DNA of 5,216 nucleotides, taken from positions 1 to 5,216 of the forward strand of contig CAJJUC010000162.1 in the NCBI GenBank assembly GCA_905195005.1, read 5' to 3'. How positions within the stretch are numbered: the stretch's first letter is position 1; every line of letters starts with the position of its first letter. Shown piece by piece: positions 1 to 5,216 of this stretch. The notes under the pieces were generated by a model, which searched no databases, was not told where the DNA came from, and saw only the letters and a program-made list of their open reading frames with translations. This stretch comes from an uncultured Eubacteriales bacterium (GTDB lineage Bacteria; Bacillota; Clostridia; UMGS1883). A program made the translations under genes and the position numbers.

Positions 1-558
1 CATATCCTTACGTATCATCAGCCCCGCGCTTGTGCAGAGTATGCTGTCGCCCTTAATAAACGGAAATCCGAAATAATCTCCCGACTCTGTGCGAACAGCT
101 CTGTCTATATCCTCATGCTCCTTAAGATAAGCGGTATATGCCGGTGCATACTTTTCCATTTTGTCCGTTATGGTAATAATGTGTCCGTCTTCAATTGCTT
201 TAACCGCGCCGCCCTGGTACCATTCCCAGGGATAATATATAAGGTCTGGAAGATCGCCCGATGAAATCATAATATTAAACGATTCCTGCACACTCCCGGC
301 AGCCGGGTGCTGGTATTTTATTTTAACTCCCGTTCTTTTTTCAAGCTCCTTTTCAAACGGACTTTCACCCTGATTGCTGTAGGTTGCCGCAAGATTCGGA
401 TTAAGCTGTTTCCAAAAGGTGAAAGTGATTCCGCCCTTGAGGGGATATGATTTAAGATCGGCGTCGCTTACTTTTGATTGCGTTTCTTTCCTGCCTCCGC
501 AGCCGGCAAGCAAAAGCACGCCTGCCATAGCCGCTGCCAAATACCTTTTCGTATTCAT
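1..558 (-). CDS. Extracellular solute-binding lipoprotein of a sugar ABC importer (family 1), 3' end cut by window edge
   Basis: The first 186 codons of a substrate-binding lipoprotein are present; family members are usually about 500-560 residues, so most of the protein lies beyond the left edge. The start is ATG at 558, with GGAGG at 567-571, 8 bases upstream. A short basic N-terminus (MNTKRY) leads into a hydrophobic stretch and a lipobox L17-A18-G19-C20, so Cys20 is the predicted lipidated residue of the mature protein on the outer face of the membrane. Family features follow: ITFTFWKQLNP at 44-54, the hinge-region motif SSGDLPDLIYY at 99-109, ITDKMEKYAPAY at 130-141, then GDYFGFPF at 160-167 and a run ending in MIRKDM. 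This resembles the LplA/YtcQ/LipO-like binding proteins of Bacillota. Permease genes would be expected next, outside the window. The ligand cannot be read from sequence; the neighbouring GH78 enzyme suggests a rhamnose-containing oligosaccharide (inference). Confidence 0.93.
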   Translation of the reverse strand, partial: MNTKRYLAAAMAGVLLLAGCGGRKETQSKVSDADLKSYPLKGGITFTFWKQLNPNLAATYSNQGESPFEKELEKRTGVKIKYQHPAAGSVQESFNIMISSGDLPDLIYYPWEWYQGGAVKAIEDGHIITITDKMEKYAPAYTAYLKEHEDIDRAVRTESGDYFGFPFIKGDSILCTSAGLMIRKDM

Positions 559-679
559 AATAAATTCCTCCGCTTTATATATTTTGTAACAGACAATCTG
601 CCGTGCCTAATTATTTTAACAAATTAATTAATTTATTTATACACCAAAAACTTTGATTATTAAGACAGTTTTCTATATT
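559..679 (-). promoter_or_regulatory. AT-rich leader between regulator and binding-protein genes; weak promoter candidate
   Basis: This 121-base gap holds the GGAGG ribosome site of the binding-protein gene (567-571). A TATAAA hexamer read on the minus strand at 636-641 could be a -10 element, but nothing resembling TTGACA lies 16-18 bases upstream, so the promoter call is weak. A perfect 14-base palindrome (AAATTAATTAATTT, 621-634) lies just downstream of it. No hairpin plus T-run follows the regulator stop codon. The binding-protein gene may therefore be transcribed by read-through from the regulator promoter, from an activator-dependent promoter here, or both. Confidence 0.35.
587..599 (+). 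promoter_or_regulatory. Candidate operator, copy C (weak), ahead of the binding-protein gene
   Basis: TAACAGACAATCT matches 11 of 13 bases of copy A (2957-2969) but does not continue into the TTTCTYATAT half. It lies 28 bases upstream of the binding-protein ATG, in the untranslated leader, not at a recognisable -35, so its role would differ from that of copies A and B if it is real. Confidence 0.22.
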
Positions 680-2881
680 TTACTTTCTGAATTGCGATGG
701 AGACATATCCTCAAGGCTTTTAAATATCCGCCGGAATGTCCTTGAGTTACCGAAGCCCGTCATTTCAGTTACCTGTTCTATGGAAAGAGCCGGATTCTCC
801 AGCATAAGCCGCTTTGCTTCGTCAATTCTTACCTTGTTTATGTAATCAAGGAGCTTTACGCCGGTGTTCTTTCTGAACATGCTTGAAAGATACGCCGGAT
901 TAAAATGAAATCTTGCGGCAAGATCGTTTACGTTCAGATTAACATCGCTAAGATTTTCTTTTATATACGTCTTGATCTCATCGCATATTCCGGCATTCAT
1001 TCTGCCGCCGCTTTTTGCAAGCTTGCACACGGTTTCAATATATTTGTCTATCACCTCCTGCATTCCGGTCAGCGTATCCGAGCTCAGCAGCTTACCCATA
1101 TCTTCACCGTAATTAAGCTGAAGCTCCGCGTCACTCCCGATTTCCTCCTCCGTGCGGATAATTGTATTCATCACATCTATAATATAACACCGCAGAAGCG
1201 TTATAGGATAATTCTTTCGTTCTGTCAGCTTTGCAAGCATATTACCGACAAAGACGCTTGCTTTTTCGGATTCGCCTTTTTTCAGATAATATGAAATCTG
1301 CATCTGCGACTGAATATCAAGCGTTCCCGTGAGTCCGCTGTCCGAATCCGTTAAACGTGTTCTTATTATCTGTCCGTATTCCGTCACGGAAAAGCTTTCC
1401 TCTATTATACTTCTGTATATGTTGGGCAATTTTTCAGCCTTATCCGCTATATCTCCGATTACAACTGTTATCTCGGTTTCAAGCATATCGTGCATAACGC
1501 TGCGCAAAAGCACCGACTGCTCTGCCAGCATAAGCGATGCAGCTGAAGAATCATATTCGTCTTTCACAAAAATCACTGCATTTGTTCCGCTGTCAAATTC
1601 GCTGAAAAACACTTTTCCGACAGGAGAAAACACTTCGCCCGCAACATTTTTCACTGCAAAACGGAACAGTTCTCTGTCATTATCGTACAGGGGGTTTTCA
1701 TCGCTGTGCAAAATGCGGATTGCACAGATTCTCTCACTTCCGGCGTCTATCAATTTCCGCATTTCTCCCGAAAGCGGCTTTCCGTTTAAAAGATTTTCAA
1801 CCGCGTACTCTCTGATATATGCCTCGCTTTTATGCATTTCCTTAAGCAATACTGCTTTTTCATTTACAATACTGTAGATTCTGTTCTCTATTTCGGCATA
1901 TTCGTTTTTATGCTCCTCGGTTCTGTCCCCTAAAGCCTGATTCAGCCGCTTCAGCATACTCCGCAGCGGCTTATACTGTCTGAAAGCGAAGTAATACGCA
2001 AGCGTCAGTCCGACAATTAAAAACAGAAGCATATATGCAACGGATAAAATCTGCAGTTTACTTAAATTTTTGTTAAGGAGATTTTTGTCGGTATATATCA
2101 CATAGCTCACATAGGGAACAAAGGAATCGGCAACCGTAACATAATTTTCCGCCGTTTCCTCTGTTTCGCCGGCATTTTCGGGAATTGCTCCGCCGTGTTT
2201 TTTTCCGTAAACCGCACTTATTGTGCCTTCCTTGTCGAGTATAAACATATCGGAAAAGTACGGGTCAAGCTTCAGTATGGAATATGCGTCAAGCGAAACA
2301 AGCACAACGCCGCCGTCAAACCTTATCACATAAGTATATTTGTAATCTCCCCTGCCCTCTTCGCCGGAAAAAGGAATGCAGCAGTAACAGTCTGATCGGT
2401 CGTCACTTAGAAAAGCTTTCCATTCTTTTTCGCTCATCAGAGAATTGTTTAAGTAACCTGCGTAAAAGTATTTGTTCTTCACAATTCCCTGGCTGCTCAC
2501 AATCTCATCGGTTTCCGTCAGATAAATAAATATTGATGAAATGCTTCTGTTCAGAATTATGTGATTTGCAACTTCCTTAATCAGTCTTTTTCTTGCTTCA
2601 ACAGAGCTTGCCAATTCATCGCCTTCAGCCGGAATTTTTGCCGTTATATCGTAAGCGGCAACCGAAAGCTTTACCCCCGCGGCGTCTATCTCTTTGGATA
2701 TTTGTTTCACCTTTGCCTCGTTATAATTTTTCAGATTGTTCTCCAGCACGCTGTTCATTCTGTAAAAATATACGCCCATAATAAGCAGCGCAATAAAAAC
2801 CATTATTGAAAACAGAGTAATCCACCTTGCAAAAAGCGCGCTGTGCTTTCTTATTCTGTCTTTTTTTAATAAATGTATCAT
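680..2881 (-). CDS. Membrane-anchored AraC-family transcriptional regulator with extracellular sensor domain
   Basis: A 733-residue one-component sensor-regulator of the long transmembrane AraC type (about 730-780 residues, similar in build to Bacillus YesS/YtdP). A basic N-terminus precedes membrane span 1 (about residues 20-40). An extracellular domain follows (about 41-277), probably Cache-like because of its long N-terminal helix and the later FILDKEGTISAVYG strand-turn-strand at 213-226. Span 2 is about 278-299. Next come a charged, probably coiled-coil linker (300-360) and a cytoplasmic middle region (about 360-630) in which I recognise no catalytic motif. The C-terminus (about 633-733) is an AraC DNA-binding domain with two helix-turn-helices: VNDLAARFHFNPAYLSSMFR at 651-670, and IEQVTEMTGFGNSRTFRRIF at 701-720 followed by the family signature end SPSQFRK. 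ATG at 2881 is supported by AAGGG at 2891-2895, 9 bases upstream. It has its own promoter and sits between the GH78 and binding-protein genes, so it probably controls both. The signal it senses is unknown. Confidence 0.95.
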   Translation of the reverse strand: MIHLLKKDRIRKHSALFARWITLFSIMVFIALLIMGVYFYRMNSVLENNLKNYNEAKVKQISKEIDAAGVKLSVAAYDITAKIPAEGDELASSVEARKRLIKEVANHIILNRSISSIFIYLTETDEIVSSQGIVKNKYFYAGYLNNSLMSEKEWKAFLSDDRSDCYCCIPFSGEEGRGDYKYTYVIRFDGGVVLVSLDAYSILKLDPYFSDMFILDKEGTISAVYGKKHGGAIPENAGETEETAENYVTVADSFVPYVSYVIYTDKNLLNKNLSKLQILSVAYMLLFLIVGLTLAYYFAFRQYKPLRSMLKRLNQALGDRTEEHKNEYAEIENRIYSIVNEKAVLLKEMHKSEAYIREYAVENLLNGKPLSGEMRKLIDAGSERICAIRILHSDENPLYDNDRELFRFAVKNVAGEVFSPVGKVFFSEFDSGTNAVIFVKDEYDSSAASLMLAEQSVLLRSVMHDMLETEITVVIGDIADKAEKLPNIYRSIIEESFSVTEYGQIIRTRLTDSDSGLTGTLDIQSQMQISYYLKKGESEKASVFVGNMLAKLTERKNYPITLLRCYIIDVMNTIIRTEEEIGSDAELQLNYGEDMGKLLSSDTLTGMQEVIDKYIETVCKLAKSGGRMNAGICDEIKTYIKENLSDVNLNVNDLAARFHFNPAYLSSMFRKNTGVKLLDYINKVRIDEAKRLMLENPALSIEQVTEMTGFGNSRTFRRIFKSLEDMSPSQFRK

Positions 2882-2938
2882 AGTCCATTTCCCTTATATC
2901 GTTTTTTTTTATTTTATCATTAATTCCCACTTTTGTAT

Positions 2939-2966
2939 ATTATAAATTCTTGGTCTTAACGGACAA
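2939..2966 (-). promoter_or_regulatory. Sigma-A promoter of the AraC regulator gene
   Basis: Read on the minus strand, TTGTCC (2961-2966) and a perfect TATAAT (2939-2944) are separated by 16 bases. Transcription would begin near 2932, leaving an A-rich leader of about 50 bases that contains an A9 tract (2902-2910) and the AAGGG ribosome site. The imperfect -35 overlaps a GGACA-type repeat shared with the GH78 promoter region, which would suit autoregulation (inference). Confidence 0.7.
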
Positions 2967-2976
2967 TTTCTCATAT
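2957..2976 (+). promoter_or_regulatory. Candidate operator, copy A, over the regulator -35
   Basis: GGACAATTTCTCATAT (2961-2976) matches 14 of 16 bases of the copy at 5040-5055, in the same orientation relative to the downstream minus-strand gene. Its left part, TAACGGACAATTT (2957-2969), matches 11 of 13 bases at 587-599. It covers the -35 hexamer of the regulator promoter. That the AraC protein binds here is inference; the repetition itself is seen directly. Confidence 0.35.
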
Positions 2977-3018
2977 CACAGCTTATAATGCCCGCATTTT
3001 CCGGGTTTTCTTAATTTT

Positions 3019-3027
3019 TGTCCGCTT
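3019..3027 (-). promoter_or_regulatory. Candidate operator half, copy D, inverted
   Basis: On the minus strand this reads AAGCGGACA, identical over 9 bases to the plus-strand copy at 5036-5044. It lies about 50 bases upstream of copy A in the regulator promoter region and is inverted relative to it. A 9-base match alone can arise by chance, so the call rests on its position among the other copies. Confidence 0.22.
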
Positions 3028-3042
3028 TTCGGTTGATAAATT

Positions 3043-3090
3043 AAAAAAAAGGCGAAATCATCAGCTCAACCCGACAATTTCGCTTTTTTT
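3043..3090 (-). terminator. Rho-independent terminator after the GH78 gene (possibly bidirectional)
   Basis: On the minus strand a 7-base perfect stem, GCGAAAT (3077-3083) with ATTTCGC (3052-3058), encloses a short inner TCGG/CTGA stem with one G-U pair and a 6-base loop. One extra C and then eight T follow (3043-3050). A matching A7 run precedes the stem (3084-3090), so the plus strand also shows a hairpin followed by seven T and the element could work in both directions. It begins 5 bases after the GH78 stop codon and separates that transcript from the regulator promoter. Confidence 0.87.
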
Positions 3091-3095
3091 CACAA

Positions 3096-4955
3096 CTATT
3101 CAATTACGCCCAATTTATTGTAATAATAAATCGGCATAGCGCTCCATCCATGGCATAAGCTTCCGGCATTTTCGAAATCCGCGTCCCCCTTCATGGTTTC
3201 CCAAAACGAGGTTGCGCCCTTTTCAAGCATGAAAGTATACTTTTCTTTGATGTCGTTCAGCACATATTCATTGTATCTGCGGTCTGACTGAAGCAGTGCG
3301 TCATATAAAAAACAGCTCATCGACAATGTAACCGGAATCATACTTTTGTCAGTCAGTTTATCGATTATTTTTCCTTTGTCCAAGCCTATCAGCACGGCAA
3401 ACGAATTTCCAAGCTCCGTATAACGTTTTTTATCCTCTGTGCTTGCAAAAAATGCGCCCTCCTCCTCATTGTAAAAGGTTCTCTCTATTGCCCTTTTCAT
3501 ATTCTCTCCTTCAAAGGCAAATTCTTCATTTACATAACCGCAAAGCTTTTTAAACCGATCCAAGGAATACAAAAACGCACAATTCAGAATCAAATCGTAT
3601 CTCAGGCTTTCACTTTGGTATTCTCCTGTGCTTCCCTCGCTCCATTCGTAGAAATTCCAAAACGGCTTCTTCAAATTCGGAATAAGACCGCTGTCATCTA
3701 TTCTTTCCCTAAATCCGTTCATTATGCCGCGCATCGTTTCCATAACTATCGGGATAATCGTTTTATCTCCCGTATGCTCCACATATTCATACACCACAAC
3801 GGGATACATTACCGAGAAAAACGGAATTGACGGTGTTTTCACCGCCGGGAAGGTCAGCTCGAGCATTCCGCCTTCGGTTTTTCCGTGCGACATGAAAATC
3901 AGATTTGCTCTTTGAAATTCAGCGCTGTCAAACGCATAATATCCGCACAGCATTTGGTTTCTTCCGTCAAGAACATACAATGCCTGTTCGCGCCACGGGC
4001 AGTCCTCATAATGCTCATGCATGCACAGCTTTAATGTTCGCACGCACGTATCATAGATTTGCTTTTCCGTACCGCTGAGCTTAACAGGTTTTTCACCGAT
4101 GGGATATTCAATCGGAATAAGCTCAACCGATTCAACCTCAAATTCCTTCTCGGAAATCAATTGAACATACCTCGCGCCCAGTCTTATGTACAGTTGGGTG
4201 AAATTATTTTCTCCATTTTCGCAGTAAAATCTCACGGAAAAATCTCTCTCCCCTATTATCCTGCGCACCTCACCGTCAGCAATATGTTCTCCGTATGCCG
4301 CTATTATTTCCGTACTTTTATCGCAGCTCACCCGTATTCTCAGGTAACCGGCATATTCTCTTCCGAAGTCGTATATCTTTTTCTCCTTATTTATCAGCTT
4401 TCCGGATACCGGCGGCATGATTTTGCACCTTTTCACGGGGCGCGGCACAAGCGCGCAGCTTATGTCTGCGCTTACACATTTTGAGAGCTTATCATCCTCA
4501 GGTTTTTTCATATATGAGGAATACCCCAGCTCCCATGTGATAAGCTGCGTTGTGTTCTGAACATATCCCGAATCAATACCGCCGTATGTATTTTCTGAGC
4601 TTCGTAAAACAACTTTGCCGCCGCACTCCAAATCATAAATGACGCCTGCGTTATCCGAGATTGCCTTTGCGGTATCGATTCCCTCGTATCTGACGGATAT
4701 TCTAAGCTCATTTTTGCCCTTTTTGCAAAATTTTCTTATATCCAAAGCATCGAAATATTTTAAATCCCGATACCCCTGGAACTGCCCGAATGCCGCCGTT
4801 TCACCGTTAATATACACAATATAATCGTTCACTGCGGATATACATAAAACAGCCGTTCCGCCGCTGTATTCAAATTCTTCTTTAAATAATGCATATTCAT
4901 TCCGCTGCGGATTGCTATTAATCCAAATCCACTTGCCGGAAAAATGTTTTTTCAA
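3096..4955 (-). CDS. Family GH78 (alpha-L-rhamnosidase-type) glycoside hydrolase, cytoplasmic, compact form
   Basis: A 619-residue enzyme expected to release terminal alpha-L-rhamnose from glycosides or oligosaccharides by inverting hydrolysis. No signal peptide is present, so it should act in the cytoplasm on imported substrate. Residues about 8-95 form an N-terminal beta-sandwich with the family pattern W-x-W-I, then ISAVNDYIVYINGE (39-52), GYRDLKYFDALDI (61-73) and a K-x-G-K-N-E-L run. A beta-rich linker domain follows (about 100-285), then an (alpha/alpha)6 barrel from about 295. The catalytic-region motif DCPWRE (318-323) through D330 has the Asp/Glu/Asp spacing known in GH78, with Trp where DCPQR is usual. 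E586 in TSFWE is the candidate general base, and SLCHGWSAMPIYYY (599-612) is the family's C-terminal barrel signature. The protein ends a few residues later, lacking the C-terminal beta-sandwich of the approximately 900-residue members. The start is TTG at 4955: a TGA lies two codons upstream in frame and no internal Met occurs before residue 149. Exact substrate is uncertain. Confidence 0.92.
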   Translation of the reverse strand: MKKHFSGKWIWINSNPQRNEYALFKEEFEYSGGTAVLCISAVNDYIVYINGETAAFGQFQGYRDLKYFDALDIRKFCKKGKNELRISVRYEGIDTAKAISDNAGVIYDLECGGKVVLRSSENTYGGIDSGYVQNTTQLITWELGYSSYMKKPEDDKLSKCVSADISCALVPRPVKRCKIMPPVSGKLINKEKKIYDFGREYAGYLRIRVSCDKSTEIIAAYGEHIADGEVRRIIGERDFSVRFYCENGENNFTQLYIRLGARYVQLISEKEFEVESVELIPIEYPIGEKPVKLSGTEKQIYDTCVRTLKLCMHEHYEDCPWREQALYVLDGRNQMLCGYYAFDSAEFQRANLIFMSHGKTEGGMLELTFPAVKTPSIPFFSVMYPVVVYEYVEHTGDKTIIPIVMETMRGIMNGFRERIDDSGLIPNLKKPFWNFYEWSEGSTGEYQSESLRYDLILNCAFLYSLDRFKKLCGYVNEEFAFEGENMKRAIERTFYNEEEGAFFASTEDKKRYTELGNSFAVLIGLDKGKIIDKLTDKSMIPVTLSMSCFLYDALLQSDRRYNEYVLNDIKEKYTFMLEKGATSFWETMKGDADFENAGSLCHGWSAMPIYYYNKLGVIE

Positions 4956-4969
4956 CGCTCATCATCTCC
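4953..4969 (-). promoter_or_regulatory. Ribosome site and TTG start of the GH78 gene, overlapped by an out-of-frame ATGATG
   Basis: GGAG (4966-4969) lies 10 bases before TTG (4953-4955), the only usable start in the GH78 frame. Immediately after GGAG is ATGATG (4960-4965) in another frame, opening a 15-codon reading frame that ends at 4918. The ATGs are 0 and 3 bases from the Shine-Dalgarno, too close for normal initiation, which favours TTG. An A6 tract (minus strand, 4947-4952) follows; one A fewer would fuse ATGATG to the GH78 frame. Confidence 0.65.
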
Positions 4970-4974
4970 GTAAA

Positions 4975-5031
4975 AATACTTTAGCCCAATTATACAATAC
5001 TCCTCAGCTTTATGTCAATATGCAAAGTATT
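4975..5031. repeat. 8-base inverted repeat framing the GH78 core promoter
   Basis: AATACTTT (4975-4982) and AAAGTATT (5024-5031) are exact inverse complements 41 bases apart. One arm lies at the predicted transcription start and the other just upstream of the -35. The placement would suit a regulator that brackets the promoter, but an 8-base AT-rich pair can occur by chance and the arms are too far apart to be a typical RNA hairpin. Confidence 0.35.
4989..5018 (-). promoter_or_regulatory. Consensus sigma-A promoter of the GH78 gene
   Basis: On the minus strand a perfect TTGACA (5013-5018) and a perfect TATAAT (4989-4994) are separated by 18 bases. Transcription would start near 4982, giving a leader of about 27 bases to the TTG start. 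Such a strong core promoter suggests that substantial expression is limited by repression or catabolite control rather than by weak polymerase binding; no clear catabolite-responsive (cre) site is visible. Confidence 0.85.
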
Positions 5032-5035
5032 ACAG

Positions 5036-5055
5036 AAGCGGACATTTTCTTATAT
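5036..5055 (+). promoter_or_regulatory. Candidate operator, copy B, upstream of the GH78 promoter
   Basis: AAGCGGACA (5036-5044) and GGACATTTTCTTATAT (5040-5055) make this the best-matched copy of the repeated motif: 14 of 16 bases agree with copy A at the regulator promoter, and 9 of 9 with the inverted copy at 3019-3027. It ends 17 bases upstream of the GH78 -35, a place where an AraC-type activator could sit. Binding is inference. Confidence 0.35.
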
Positions 5056-5216
5056 TTAATGAATGAGATCCCCTCCGATGTGCACGAAAAAGCACTGGGC
5101 GCATGTGTTCGAGTCTGTTATGCCTACTTCTGTTTGGCAATGCCGAGCCATAGAAATATGTGCGCCGCAGGCACACTCGCAAAAAGGTGGTAGCGAAAGT
5201 GAGCCGTTGTGAGCAC
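5056..5216. other. Unassigned GC-richer segment at the right edge; possible 3' end of an upstream minus-strand gene
   Basis: This stretch is about 53 % GC, higher than the adjoining intergenic DNA, and stays open in several frames. The most gene-like reading is on the minus strand from the window edge (5214) to TAA at 5056-5058: 52 residues with clustered cysteines, including FCECACG, ARHC and NTCAQC, and ending GGDLIH. On the plus strand, ATG at 5063 opens 49 codons ending at 5212, without a ribosome site. On the minus strand a 7-base stem with one G-U pair and a TGC loop lies at 5160-5176. I recognise no family. It may be a gene end, a decayed gene, or a dispersed non-coding repeat. Confidence 0.35.

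Noticed and set aside
621..634. Perfect palindrome AAATTAATTAATTT as an operator
   Set aside because: A pure A/T palindrome in an AT-rich gap with no second copy at the other promoters; kept only as a remark in the leader entry.
905..1877. Plus-strand open frames (905-1294 and 1329-1877) inside the regulator gene
   Set aside because: Antisense shadows of the AraC gene, with no ribosome sites or recognisable domains.
2721..2930. Minus-strand 69-codon frame overlapping the regulator N-terminus
   Set aside because: It is a frame-shifted shadow of the membrane-span coding region; the regulator frame has the better ribosome site and full domain content.
2991..3020. CCCG/CGGG hairpin followed by T-rich sequence on the plus strand
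   Set aside because: The stem is only 4 bases and no plus-strand gene ends here; too weak for a terminator call.
4059..4484. Plus-strand open frame inside the GH78 gene
   Set aside because: Antisense shadow of a confidently identified enzyme.
5107..5115. GTTCGAGTC resembling a tRNA T-loop
   Set aside because: The flanking bases do not form the 5-base T-stem and no acceptor or anticodon arm can be placed.
4912..5193. Plus-strand open frame of 93 codons overlapping the start of the GH78 gene
   Set aside because: It runs antisense through the GH78 start and its promoter, has no ribosome site, and its peptide resembles no family I know. Its 3' part is included in the unassigned edge segment.
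5186..5195. GGTGGTAGCG resembling the T-box sequence
   Set aside because: It departs from GGGTGGNACCGCG at key bases, and no stem I or terminator arrangement accompanies it; no biosynthetic or synthetase gene is nearby.

Overview
The window comes from a low-GC (roughly 43 % by eye) Gram-positive bacterium, most likely an anaerobic clostridial member of the Bacillota. Supporting signs are consensus sigma-A promoters, purine-rich Shine-Dalgarno sites, an L-A-G-C lipoprotein signal on a sugar-type binding protein, and a membrane-anchored AraC regulator of a type common in Clostridia and Paenibacillus. Every convincing gene lies on the minus strand, so the locus reads from right to left.

Layout in the direction of transcription. 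At the right edge (about 5056-5216) is a GC-richer stretch that I cannot assign; it has overlapping open frames, including a cysteine-rich one that runs off the window. Next is a strong consensus promoter (4989-5018) driving a 619-residue cytoplasmic glycoside hydrolase of the GH78 (alpha-L-rhamnosidase) type (3096-4955). It apparently starts at TTG and ends 5 bases before a rho-independent hairpin (3043-3090). A second promoter (2939-2966) then drives a 733-residue two-span membrane sensor with a C-terminal AraC DNA-binding domain (680-2881). After a 121-base AT-rich gap with no visible terminator comes the first 186 codons of a family 1 extracellular solute-binding lipoprotein (1-558), which runs off the left edge.

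Inferred joint role: the binding protein captures a sugar or oligosaccharide outside the cell and, with permease subunits presumably encoded beyond the left edge, passes it inside. The GH78 enzyme then trims terminal rhamnose (or a related residue) in the cytoplasm. The membrane AraC protein senses an extracellular cue and controls the locus. A GGACA-type motif recurs at the GH78 promoter and the regulator promoter, with a weaker copy ahead of the binding protein gene, and is a candidate operator. The architecture is a familiar carbohydrate-use locus. The points worth a second look are this candidate operator, the GH78 start-codon arrangement, the compact GH78 form and the unexplained right edge.
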